Below, piece after piece: positions 25,782 through 33,673 of a DNA stretch of 64,000 nucleotides. The translations under genes were made by a program, and so were the position numbers. Source of the DNA: Chryseobacterium aureum. GTDB taxonomy: Bacteria; Bacteroidota; Bacteroidia; Flavobacteriales; Weeksellaceae. A model generated the notes under the pieces. The model did not search any database and was not told where the DNA came from. It was given only the letters and a program-made list of their open reading frames with translations. Positions within the stretch are counted from its first letter, which is position 1; each line of letters begins with the position of its first letter. The DNA lies in assembly GCF_003971235.1 (NCBI RefSeq), contig NZ_CP034661.1, forward strand, positions 434,001-498,000, in the 5' to 3' direction.

Positions 25782-26960
25782 CTAAAGTAGTTCAAAAATA
25801 GAAGCAGCTCCCTGGCCTGTTCCCACGCACATAGAAACCATTCCGTACTTGTTGCCGCGTCTTCTCATTTCGTCCAGAAGCTGTACTGTTAGCTTTGTTC
25901 CGGTACATCCAAGCGGGTGTCCAAGGGCGATTGCTCCTCCGTTTACGTTTAAGATATCAGGATTTAAGCCTAATTCTTTTTTAATAGCAACAGATTGAGA
26001 GGCGAAAGCTTCGTTCAGCTCGATCAAATCAATATCTTTTAATTCTAAACCAGCCTGTTTCAACGCTTTTGGAATAGCATAAATTGGCCCCATTCCCATG
26101 ATTCTTGGTTCTAATCCGGCTGCAGCATAAGCCACTAATCTTGCCTGAGGCTCCAGTCCTAATTCTTTTACCATTTCCTCACTCATTACCATGACAAAAG
26201 CGGCTCCGTCACTCATCTGAGAAGAGTTTCCGGCCGTTACACTTCCTCCGTTGGCAAATACAGGTCTAAGTTTTGCTAAACCAGCTAAAGAAGTATCGGC
26301 TCTTGGACCTTCATCTACTGAAAAATCAAATTTCTTAGTCTGCAGTTTCTGATTTTCGTCCAGGAAGTTATATTCTACAGGAATCGGAACAATCTGGTTA
26401 GCGAATTTTCCTTCCTGATTTGCTTTTAAAGCTTTCATATGGGATTCAAAAGCAAACTGATCCTGTTCTTCTCTGGTAATATTATATTGTTTTGCCACTT
26501 CTTCGGCTGTGTAACCCATTCCCCAATAGTAATCAGGGTTTGTTTTTGCGATATCTGTTTCCGGAACCGGCTTATAACCTCCCATCGGAATGTATGACAT
26601 AGATTCTGTACCTCCCGCGATAATACAGTCTGCCATACCAGCCTGGATTTTTGCCGAAGCAATAGCAATTGCCTCACTTCCTGAAGCACAGTATCTGTTT
26701 ACCGTTACTCCCGGAACTTTATCGGTATTTAATCCCATCAAAGAGATCAGACGTGCAACGTTCAGCCCCTGCTCAGCTTCCGGCATTGCATTTCCTACGA
26801 TAAGGTCATCAATTCTGTTTTTATCTAATTGTGGTAGCTCAGCCATTAATTTTTCAATAACGGTAGCCGCCATGACATCAGGTCTTGTAAATCTTAAACT
26901 TCCTTTTGGAGCTTTTCCAACGGCAGTTCTGAACCCTTTTACTATGTATGCTGTTTTCAT
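25782..26960 (-). CDS. fadA: Acetyl-CoA acyltransferase (3-ketoacyl-CoA thiolase)
   Basis: A 392-residue thiolase that cleaves 3-ketoacyl-CoA in the last step of beta-oxidation. The nucleophilic Cys is in VNRYCASGSEAIA, the catalytic His in NVNGGAIALGHPLGCTG and the second Cys in VSMCVGTGQGAA. Length matches Bacillus FadA (391). It lies 100 bases after the transposase stop, with REP hairpins between it and fadN. The stop is TAG at 25782-25784, touching the repeat block. Confidence 0.93.
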   Translation of the reverse strand: MKTAYIVKGFRTAVGKAPKGSLRFTRPDVMAATVIEKLMAELPQLDKNRIDDLIVGNAMPEAEQGLNVARLISLMGLNTDKVPGVTVNRYCASGSEAIAIASAKIQAGMADCIIAGGTESMSYIPMGGYKPVPETDIAKTNPDYYWGMGYTAEEVAKQYNITREEQDQFAFESHMKALKANQEGKFANQIVPIPVEYNFLDENQKLQTKKFDFSVDEGPRADTSLAGLAKLRPVFANGGSVTAGNSSQMSDGAAFVMVMSEEMVKELGLEPQARLVAYAAAGLEPRIMGMGPIYAIPKALKQAGLELKDIDLIELNEAFASQSVAIKKELGLNPDILNVNGGAIALGHPLGCTGTKLTVQLLDEMRRRGNKYGMVSMCVGTGQGAASIFELL

Positions 26961-27039
26961 TTTTTTGTTTAATTAAATTGTTTTAAGAATTTTTGCCTCG
27001 TAGAGGTAAACTGTTCATAGATATTGTTTCTGCAATGTG

Positions 27040-27067
27040 GGGAGCTCCGTAGGAGCGACCTGTTAAT
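27040..27067 (+). repeat. REP hairpin, left copy
   Basis: Stem GCTCC (27044-27048), loop GTA, GGAGC (27052-27056), then GACCTGTTAAT. The transposase stop codon (27063-27065 on the - strand) falls in this tail. A degenerate relative, CCTCGTAGAGG followed by a CTGTT tail, is at 26996-27014. Confidence 0.75.
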
Positions 27068-27527
27068 CATTAACCCATTCAAATAAATATTTTGGATCAT
27101 ATTCTATTTCAAATTTTGACATAAAATCCAGATACTCTTCTCTAAAAGATTTGTTTTTATGATGTTCTTCCTGATTTAAAATATATTTTACAACAGAATC
27201 AACACTGCTTTTAGAATATGAAAAAGCTCCGTAACCTTCCTGCCAGTTAAATTTTCCATTTACCCATCCTTTTTCATTGATGAATTTTGAAGAACCCGCC
27301 TTAATATCTCTTACTAAATCTGAAACGGATAGTGAGGGATTCATACTTATGAGAATATGGACATGGTCCGGCATTGCAAACACTGCGAATAATTTTTGGT
27401 TTCTGTGCGAAACAATGCCTGTTATAAACTGATGTAATTCTTCTCTGTTTTCTTTTGAAATCAGATTTTGTCTCCCTTTTACAGCGAAAACAATTTGAAT
27501 GTAAATCTGAGTGTAGGTATTTGCCAT
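27063..27527 (-). CDS. REP-associated tyrosine transposase (Y1/IS200-like)
   Basis: A 154-residue single-domain HUH endonuclease. The metal-binding HUH is in FAMPDHVHILISM and the probable catalytic Tyr is in WQEGYGAFSYSKSSV. IS200-like enzymes of this kind cut single-stranded DNA at REP-like hairpins. No tnpB gene or IS605 partner is present, and the flanking hairpins are of REP type, so a REP-associated transposase is likelier than an active IS200. The gene appears intact. Confidence 0.85.
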   Translation of the reverse strand: MANTYTQIYIQIVFAVKGRQNLISKENREELHQFITGIVSHRNQKLFAVFAMPDHVHILISMNPSLSVSDLVRDIKAGSSKFINEKGWVNGKFNWQEGYGAFSYSKSSVDSVVKYILNQEEHHKNKSFREEYLDFMSKFEIEYDPKYLFEWVND

Positions 27528-27530
27528 CGC

Positions 27531-27608
27531 ATTAACAGGTCGCCTCTACGAGGCTTTTCAGTTTTTAAAATTATTCATGCTATTAACAGTTCGCTCCTAC
27601 GGAGCTCT
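27531..27608 (-). repeat. Two REP hairpins, right side, inverted relative to the left copy
   Basis: ATTAACAGGTCGCCTC-TAC-GAGGC (27531-27554) and ATTAACAGTTCGCTCC-TAC-GGAGC (27582-27605). They mirror the left hairpins. The second one ends a few bases before the fadN stop. Confidence 0.75.
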
Positions 27609-27611
27609 CCG

Positions 27612-30005
27612 TTAGTTTCTCAACGGTTTACCATTTTGTAGCATATACTGAATTCTCTCCAAAGTTTTTCTTTCTCCACAAAGCTGAAGGAAAGTTTCCC
27701 TTTCAAGATTAAGCAGATATTGTTCTGTTACTACTGTTGGTTCAGAAAGGTTTCCTCCTACCATTACATTAGCCAGTTTATCGGCAATTTTCTTATCGTG
27801 TTCAGAGATGTATTTTCCGGTTAGCATCTGGTCTGTTCCTACATAGAACATTCCTAATGCGTCTTTACCCAAAACTTTTACTTTCTGCTCAATTGGCTGA
27901 GTATATCCTTGTTCAGCTAATAGTTTGGCTACTTTTTTAGCTTCGGCAATCTGTCTGTTTTTGCTTACGGAAACAATGTCTTTCCCTTTTTCAAGGATTC
28001 CCATATCGTAAGCTTCATAAGCGGAAGTGGCTACTTTACCCATGGCGATGTTCATAAATGCATCACGAAGTCTGTTATTTTTAACATCATCGTTATGGAA
28101 TTCTCTGGAAGTTCTTAAAGTTAATTCTTTAGTACCTCCACCGCCAGGGATTACCCCAACACCGGTTTCTACAAGACCGATATAAGTTTCTGCCGCTGCA
28201 ACCACTCTGTCAGCGTGCATCGTCATTTCGCATCCTCCACCTAAAGTCATTCCGTGAGGAGCAACTACTACAGGAATAGAAGAGTAACGTACTCTCATCA
28301 TTGATTTCTGGAAGTAAGCGATCGCCATATTCAGATCATCCCAATCCTGCTCAATGGCCATCATAAGGATCATCGCCAGGTTAGCACCTACAGAGAAGTT
28401 AGCACCTTGGTTACCAATTACTAATCCGTCATATTCTTTTTCCGCCAGATCAATGGCTCTGTTTAATCCGTCAAGAACTTCGCCTCCAAGAGAGTTCATT
28501 TTGGAACGGATCTCGAAGTTGATGATACCATCTCCTAAATCTTCAATCGCTGCCCCTGAATTGCTCCAAAGCGTCTTATTTTTTCTGATATTATCTAAGA
28601 TGATGAATGCATCCTGACCAGGAATTTTGCTGTATTCTCCTGAATTTTTATCAACGTAAATGCTTTGCCCTTCATCGTTAACTTTGTAAAAAGTTTCTAC
28701 ATTTTTAACCCAGTCAGAAACTTCGTATCCGGCATCTTTTGCCAGTTCAATACCTTTCTGAACCCCTACAGCATCCCAGATTTCAAACGGACCGTTTTCC
28801 CATCCGAAACCTGCTCTCATAGCATCATCAATTTTATAAACTTCGTCAGAGATTTCAGGAACTTTGTGAGAAACATAAGCGAATAATGCTCCTAAAGATT
28901 TTCTGTATAATTCGCCTGCTTTATCTTTACCGCCAATCAGAACTTTGAATCGGTCAATTGGTTTGTCAATAGATTTTGTTAATTCCAGAGTAGGGAAGGA
29001 TGATTTTCCTTGAAGCTCATACTCCAGAGTATCAAGATTTAATCCGTGAATTTCAGATTTTCCGTCTGCGTTTTTCACTTTTTTATAGAAACCTTGCTCT
29101 GTTTTTGAACCTAACCATTTATTATCCATCATTTTCTGGATATAAGCCGGAAGGGCAAATACGTCATTGAAATCATTCGCTTCCGCACCGCTTTGACGGA
29201 CTCCGTTGGCTACCATTACCAAAGTATCAAGACCTACAACGTCAGCGGTTCTGAACGTCGCAGATTTTGGACGGCCGATTACCGGACCTGTTAATTTATC
29301 AACATCAGAAACAGTAAGACCTAATTTCTGTACATTGTGAAGAAGATCCATCATAGAAAACACACCAATTCTGTTGGCAATGAATGCAGGAGTGTCTTTT
29401 GCTAAAACGGTTGTTTTACCTAAGAATTTGGCTCCGTAATTCATATAGAAATCAATAATTTCAGGATCTGTATCGTTAGTAGGGATGATTTCTAAGAGAG
29501 GAAGATACCTTACCGGATTGAAGAAGTGTGTACCCGCGAAGTATTTTTTGAAATCCTCGCTTCTTCCTTCTGTAAGCAAATGAATAGGAATCCCGGATGT
29601 ATTAGAAGAAATCAAGGTACCCGGTTTTCTGAACTGTTCAATCTTTTCGTATACGGACTTCTTGATGTCAAGTCTTTCTACTACTACCTCAATAATCCAG
29701 TCTGTATTTTTTATTTTCGGCAAATCATCATCGAAATTTCCGATTGTAATTCTGTCTGCAAACTTTGGAGAATAAAGAAGTGCAGGACTTGCTTTTTTAA
29801 GTTTTTCAAAGTTTTCGGAAGCAATTCTGTTTCTTACTACCTTGTCATCTTTGGTCAAACCTTTTTTCTGTTCAGCTTCAGTAAGTTCAAAAGGAACAAT
29901 ATCCAGGAGTGATACTTCCACACCGATATTGGCGAAGTGAGCTGCGATACCGCTTCCCATAATTCCTGAACCAAGAACCGTTACATGTTTGATTCTTCTT
30001 TTCAT
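27612..30005 (-). CDS. fadN: 3-hydroxyacyl-CoA dehydrogenase/enoyl-CoA hydratase (FadN type)
   Basis: A 797-residue bifunctional beta-oxidation enzyme, starting at MKRRIKHVTVLG (ATG 30005; 30038 adds an atypical stretch). The N-terminal NAD-binding domain has VLGSGIMGSGIAAHFA, and NPVRYLPLLEII. The C-terminal domain (about 480 on) is a crotonase with GANFSVGANLAMI and GMTLGGGCEMTMHADR. The dehydrogenase-first order and length match Bacillus FadN (789), not E. coli FadB, whose hydratase is N-terminal. It follows a MarR regulator by about 53 bases. Confidence 0.93.
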   Translation of the reverse strand: MKRRIKHVTVLGSGIMGSGIAAHFANIGVEVSLLDIVPFELTEAEQKKGLTKDDKVVRNRIASENFEKLKKASPALLYSPKFADRITIGNFDDDLPKIKNTDWIIEVVVERLDIKKSVYEKIEQFRKPGTLISSNTSGIPIHLLTEGRSEDFKKYFAGTHFFNPVRYLPLLEIIPTNDTDPEIIDFYMNYGAKFLGKTTVLAKDTPAFIANRIGVFSMMDLLHNVQKLGLTVSDVDKLTGPVIGRPKSATFRTADVVGLDTLVMVANGVRQSGAEANDFNDVFALPAYIQKMMDNKWLGSKTEQGFYKKVKNADGKSEIHGLNLDTLEYELQGKSSFPTLELTKSIDKPIDRFKVLIGGKDKAGELYRKSLGALFAYVSHKVPEISDEVYKIDDAMRAGFGWENGPFEIWDAVGVQKGIELAKDAGYEVSDWVKNVETFYKVNDEGQSIYVDKNSGEYSKIPGQDAFIILDNIRKNKTLWSNSGAAIEDLGDGIINFEIRSKMNSLGGEVLDGLNRAIDLAEKEYDGLVIGNQGANFSVGANLAMILMMAIEQDWDDLNMAIAYFQKSMMRVRYSSIPVVVAPHGMTLGGGCEMTMHADRVVAAAETYIGLVETGVGVIPGGGGTKELTLRTSREFHNDDVKNNRLRDAFMNIAMGKVATSAYEAYDMGILEKGKDIVSVSKNRQIAEAKKVAKLLAEQGYTQPIEQKVKVLGKDALGMFYVGTDQMLTGKYISEHDKKIADKLANVMVGGNLSEPTVVTEQYLLNLERETFLQLCGERKTLERIQYMLQNGKPLRN

Positions 30006-30058
30006 ATGTAAATTTTTATTTTTTATAAGATTATACAAACCCGGAGGTTCATCATAAT

Positions 30059-30514
30059 TTACTTTCTGTTATTCAATAATTCGTTGGCAATTTTCATGAT
30101 TTCGGTCATTACGTCTTTAAAAGTTTCCAGTTTTTCCGGAGCTATTTTTTCCATGACCTTTTTGTTGAAGTTCACAACGACTTCCTTAGACATATTTCTG
30201 GAGTTTAAACCTTTATCGGTAAGCTTAATGATCACCTCTCTTTTATCAGTGGTTGTCTTTTCCTTATAGATATACCCGTTATCTTCCAGAAGTTTGATAA
30301 TTCTCGTTAATGAAGTGGGTTCAATAGCCATCTTCGGACCGAGGTTGGTACTTCGTGTTCCTTCTTTGGGATCAATTTTAAGAAGTGTGAGTGCCTGTAC
30401 CGCCGTGGAATCATGTTCCTGGGCTAATTCTGTGTACATTTTAGAAACAGCCAGCCAGGTCTGCTTTAAAATTAAATCTACGTTTTCTATTTTTTCCTTA
30501 TTATTATCCATCAT
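30059..30514 (-). CDS. MarR-family regulator heading the fad operon
   Basis: A 151-residue MarR regulator. The winged-helix part contains PKMAIEPTSLTRIIKLLEDNGYIY, then the wing TDKREVIIKLTDKG. ATG 30514 (or 30511) is preferred because the TTG at 30536-30538 lies within the -7 box at 30536-30543. It precedes fadN by 53 bases, so it is very likely co-transcribed with the fad genes. Its own promoter is overlapped by a 34-bp palindrome, which suggests repression by its own product. A fatty acyl-CoA ligand is an attractive but unproven guess. Confidence 0.85.
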   Translation of the reverse strand: MMDNNKEKIENVDLILKQTWLAVSKMYTELAQEHDSTAVQALTLLKIDPKEGTRSTNLGPKMAIEPTSLTRIIKLLEDNGYIYKEKTTTDKREVIIKLTDKGLNSRNMSKEVVVNFNKKVMEKIAPEKLETFKDVMTEIMKIANELLNNRK

Positions 30515-30535
30515 TTTTTCGCCAATGGTTTTACC

Positions 30536-30574
30536 CAAATTTAATAAATATTATGCATGCATAATATTTATTAA
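30536..30574 (-). promoter_or_regulatory. -7 box and perfect 34-bp palindrome (operator candidate)
   Basis: TAAATTTG at 30536-30543 (- strand) is a perfect -7 box. The adjoining bases 30541-30574 form an exact palindrome with 17-bp arms and core TTATGCATGCATAA. The palindrome covers where the -33 region should lie, which favours repressor binding. Predicted start near 30529, about 15 bases before the ATG. Confidence 0.75.
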
Positions 30575-30630
30575 CGTTAAATTTTGTTAATAGGCTGTAA
30601 ATAAACGGATTAAATTGTATGATTAGCATA

Positions 30631-30650
30631 ATACTATGCATGCATAGTAT
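30631..30650. promoter_or_regulatory. Second, 20-bp copy of the TATGCATGCATA palindrome
   Basis: Exact 20-bp palindrome, core ACTATGCATGCATAGT, 83 bases (centre to centre) from the 34-bp one. It shares the 12-base core TATGCATGCATA with it. It lies in the region between the ABC ATPase gene and the regulator. Confidence 0.7.
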
Positions 30651-30676
30651 GTGAATTAATCAAAGAAAAATGTGTA

Positions 30677-31609
30677 TTAATGAATGTTTGTAACTAAATT
30701 GATAATTTCTTCAAAAGATTCACATTGGTAAGTAGCGGAATCTTTAGTAATTACCCAAAATGGACTCTGAAACTCAAAATTAAGGTCAGACAAGTCTTTT
30801 TGGAAGTTTTTTTGAAGCAGAGAATACAGCATTTCCTTGTGAAACTGCGGTGCCGAGATAAAAGGGGGAATAAAGGTCTCGTTAATTTGAAATAACGAAG
30901 CATTAGTAAGTTCTTCATGCTGCAGCAAAACATCCTCTACAATCCCCGAATACAGATGCTTTTCCTTTACATACCATATTTTGTCCGCAAACTCTTTGGC
31001 CAGCCGCCAGTCGTGGGACGAAAACAGGATAAGTTTATTCTGTTCCTTAGCCAGTTTTCTTAAGGTTTTAAGAATTATGATTTTGTTTTTTTCATCCAGA
31101 TGAGTAGTGGGCTCATCCAGAATAATAACAGGCGAATTTTGTGTAATAGCCCGTCCGATAAATGCTTTCTGAAGGTTTCCGTCCGATAGATTTTTTAAAA
31201 GAGTATATCGGTATTGGCTCAAAGCTAATTCTTCAATGATATGAGCAACTTCTTCGCGGTCTTCCTTTTTCAGCTCAAAATAAAAAGGGTAGTAGATATA
31301 CTTTCCCAGAGAAATCAGATCTTCAACCGTATAATGCTGCGGGATAACCGATTTTGAAAAGACAATAGCAATATTTTCCGCAATTTCTTTTACAGAAAGA
31401 TTTTTTATATTTTTTCCGTTGAGAATAATTTCCCCATTTTGCAGAGGAATCTGATGCAGAATGGATTTAATTAATGTTGTTTTTCCAACCCCGTTATTAC
31501 CAATCAGCAGGCATACATCACCAAGCTTCAAATCCGCATGGGCATTGGAAATTAAAGTGGTAATGTAGCCGATATTTGCCTGTTTGATCTGTAGGTGCAT
31601 ATCTAACAT
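30677..31609 (-). CDS. FecCD-type ABC transporter ATP-binding protein
   Basis: A 310-residue ATPase. Walker A is IGNNGVGKTTL, the signature is NLSDGNLQKAFIGRAI, and Walker B is PVIILDEPTTHLDE. The signature is LSDGN rather than LSGGQ. The final 60 residues or so (about 250-310) go beyond the usual FecE/BtuD length, with no known motif. Start ATG 31609 overlaps the stop of the upstream gene (ATGTTAG), which indicates coupling; ATG 31600 is an alternative. It likely powers the neighbouring permease for an iron chelate, haem or cobalamin; the substrate is not shown. Confidence 0.85.
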   Translation of the reverse strand: MLDMHLQIKQANIGYITTLISNAHADLKLGDVCLLIGNNGVGKTTLIKSILHQIPLQNGEIILNGKNIKNLSVKEIAENIAIVFSKSVIPQHYTVEDLISLGKYIYYPFYFELKKEDREEVAHIIEELALSQYRYTLLKNLSDGNLQKAFIGRAITQNSPVIILDEPTTHLDEKNKIIILKTLRKLAKEQNKLILFSSHDWRLAKEFADKIWYVKEKHLYSGIVEDVLLQHEELTNASLFQINETFIPPFISAPQFHKEMLYSLLQKNFQKDLSDLNFEFQSPFWVITKDSATYQCESFEEIINLVTNIH

Positions 31610-31890
31610 AAAAAAAGGATTAGAAATAACAGGATAGGTAGAAAACTTAAGAATAAATATAAGAATTTACTTTTTTTGACTTTCCATAAAGTGTAACTAC
31701 CTAATATAATAGAACCGGAAAAGGCATAAGGTAATGCAAAAAAAATCCACCAATTATGTCCCCACGAATAAACCCAATGTAATTTCTGATTCATTCGAAA
31801 CATTTTTGAATACTCCAGAAATGCAAAACTCACTACAAACAAAAAAATGTGTGCAGTAATTAATTGTTTTTGTGTTATTCTAATGTTCAT
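31603..31890 (-). CDS. Small membrane protein between the ABC genes
   Basis: A 95-residue protein starting MNIRITQKQLITAHIF (ATG 31890), with two or three hydrophobic segments: AHIFLFVVSFAFLEY, the Trp-rich WVYSWGHNWWIFFALPYAFSG region and a final Leu-rich helix. No known domain. It overlaps the ATPase start and lies 193 bases after the permease gene, so it may be co-transcribed with the ATPase rather than with the permease. Its link to transport is only by position. Confidence 0.65.
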   Translation of the reverse strand: MNIRITQKQLITAHIFLFVVSFAFLEYSKMFRMNQKLHWVYSWGHNWWIFFALPYAFSGSIILGSYTLWKVKKSKFLYLFLSFLPILLFLILFLC

Positions 31891-32083
31891 GACTTTATTT
31901 ATAGTAAGATAAGTCGTGTTTAGTAAGTCATGCTGAAAGCATCTCTGCAAAGTTATTATGGATGCCATCGGAATGAAACATTACGAATATTTTCTCTTTT
32001 TATTTTAATGAAGAAAGTTAAGGATTTATTCTCAAAATCTGCGGGAACTTTAAATTAGTTATTCATTTATTAATTATTATTTT

Positions 32084-33055
32084 TTAAACTTTATTCTGTT
32101 TCAAAAGCATCATCAGTATTACAGGAATTCCAAATACAGAACTTATTACATTCAGAGGAATCTGTGTTTTCTCTGCAATAACGGAAAAGAAAAGCATAAT
32201 TAGTATTCCCAACAGCATATTAAGAATCCATTGCTGCCATAATTTGGATGGATTATAAACCAACCTGCAAAAGTGAGGAACTATAATTCCAATAAATAAA
32301 ATAGGTCCTAAAAATGCCGTAACAGAAGCCGATAGGAGAGAAGATGCAACGATGATTAAAAGCTTCAGCTGTTTCAGATTTACCCCTAAACTTTGTGCAT
32401 AGGAATTGCCCAGAGAGTTTCCAATAAGAGGCTTTATGGCTCTGAAACAGATGAGCATGCCGGTTACGATTAAAATAAACAGCACATAAATCTGGTTCCT
32501 CGTTACCATATTATTCGCTCCGAACGACCATAAAATATAGTTTTTCAGACTCTGATTTTCCGCATAAAACTGAAGAAGAGATACAATGGCACCCGCAAAA
32601 GCAGATACCAGAAACCCCAAAATAATAAGGTACGACTTGTCCTGAAATCTGTTAGACATGGACAGCAGAATCAGCATTAACAGCAAGCTTCCTCCAATAG
32701 CTGACAGGCTCAGAAAACTGTTCTGTAAAAACTCAGGAAGTAAAATATTGTGCGAAAAGAAAATATAAAAGGCAACAGACAGGCTGGCAACCGAAGTGAT
32801 ACCCAGTATATCAGGTCCCGCCAGAGGATTTTGAAAATATTCCTGCATCAGAAAACCTGAAGTAGGAATTGAAATTCCGGCCAGCATCATTACCAGAACA
32901 CGGTTGATCCGGATTTCAGCAATCTGGCTGTGAGCAGACTCCTGAAAGAAATCCTGGAAGCCTAAGCTTAAAAATCCTGTGTTCATATTAATGACAGCAC
33001 TTACAACAATGGCAATCGCGAATAACAAACACAGGATTTTAAATCTTTTTGACAT
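32084..33055 (-). CDS. FecCD-family ABC transporter permease
   Basis: A 323-residue integral membrane protein with about nine or ten hydrophobic helices. NRVLVMMLAGISIPTSGFLMQEYFQNPLAGPD is the FecCD signature near residue 50, and the late SVTAFLGPILFIGIIVPHFCRL segment is the coupling region. FecCD permeases import iron-siderophore, haem or cobalamin complexes with a periplasmic binding protein, which is not in the window. It lies 24 bases after the TlpA-like gene. Confidence 0.9.
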   Translation of the reverse strand: MSKRFKILCLLFAIAIVVSAVINMNTGFLSLGFQDFFQESAHSQIAEIRINRVLVMMLAGISIPTSGFLMQEYFQNPLAGPDILGITSVASLSVAFYIFFSHNILLPEFLQNSFLSLSAIGGSLLLMLILLSMSNRFQDKSYLIILGFLVSAFAGAIVSLLQFYAENQSLKNYILWSFGANNMVTRNQIYVLFILIVTGMLICFRAIKPLIGNSLGNSYAQSLGVNLKQLKLLIIVASSLLSASVTAFLGPILFIGIIVPHFCRLVYNPSKLWQQWILNMLLGILIMLFFSVIAEKTQIPLNVISSVFGIPVILMMLLKQNKV

Positions 33056-33079
33056 GATTCAGAAAGAGTTCAGTCTATT

Positions 33080-33640
33080 TTATTTTAGGAAAGAATCAAT
33101 TTTTGAATTCAATACATCTTCCGTCATCATTCCCAGATATTCATCGGTTTTATCTCCTTTTCTCATGAATGTGAAAGGAATAGAACCACCGTCCCATTGT
33201 TTGAAGTTGTTATGAAAGAAGTTTTGATCTAATTTTTGTCCGTCCAGTAAAATAATGCTGCTTCCCAGCTTATTTTCTGTAGCAAAATTTTTCACAGCAC
33301 CAGCCCATTCTGCCTTATCGTCAAGGTTGACAAAAGTGAATTTTACAGGTTTTCCTTTCAATTCCTCCATTTTACTTTTAAAGCTTGGAATTTCTCTCAT
33401 ACATGGGCCGCACCAGGTTGCAAAGAAATTGGTCACATATAGAGTGTCATTGTTTTTTGCTAAATGCTGGCTTACATTTTCGGGAGAAAGCTCTGTGGGA
33501 AGGGTCGTAGCTCCTTCAGCCTCTGTAGTTTGAGACACAGAAAGAGAGTCTGCAGCTGTGGTGTTTTCAGTTTTCTGACCTTCTTTTTTACAGCTGTACA
33601 GCGCAGTAAGAAGTAACGTGGAAAAAATTATCTTCTTCAT
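33080..33640 (-). CDS. TlpA-family thioredoxin lipoprotein
   Basis: A 186-residue exported protein with a lipoprotein signal (MKKIIFSTLLLTALYSC, Cys17). The thioredoxin fold has the redox pair in FFATWCGPCMREIPSF. TlpA/ResA proteins reduce disulfides in the periplasm, for example for cytochrome c or haem-related proteins. It lies just upstream of the FecCD permease gene and is probably co-transcribed with it, which might point to haem handling, though that is inference. Confidence 0.88.
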   Translation of the reverse strand: MKKIIFSTLLLTALYSCKKEGQKTENTTAADSLSVSQTTEAEGATTLPTELSPENVSQHLAKNNDTLYVTNFFATWCGPCMREIPSFKSKMEELKGKPVKFTFVNLDDKAEWAGAVKNFATENKLGSSIILLDGQKLDQNFFHNNFKQWDGGSIPFTFMRKGDKTDEYLGMMTEDVLNSKIDSFLK

Positions 33641-33673
33641 AAATTATTTTTTATCTATTTTTGAATTGAAGTT

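Larger units (their letters stand above)
26995..27608. mobile_element. REPtron: transposase gene flanked by inverted REP hairpins
   Basis: A Y1 transposase gene (27063-27527) lies between REP hairpins in opposite orientation: CTCC-GTA-GGAG type at 27040-27067 and 27582-27608, and CCTC-TAC-GAGG type at 26995-27015 (degenerate) and 27531-27554. All share a tail of the type GACCTGTTAAT that points toward the gene. The stop codon of the transposase lies inside the left REP and its ATG is four bases from the right one, so the gene and repeats form one compact unit. It sits between fadN and fadA. Confidence 0.8.

Noticed and set aside
26995..27608. CRISPR array
   Set aside because: Hairpins are few, inverted and of unequal spacing with a transposase between them; no spacers or cas genes.
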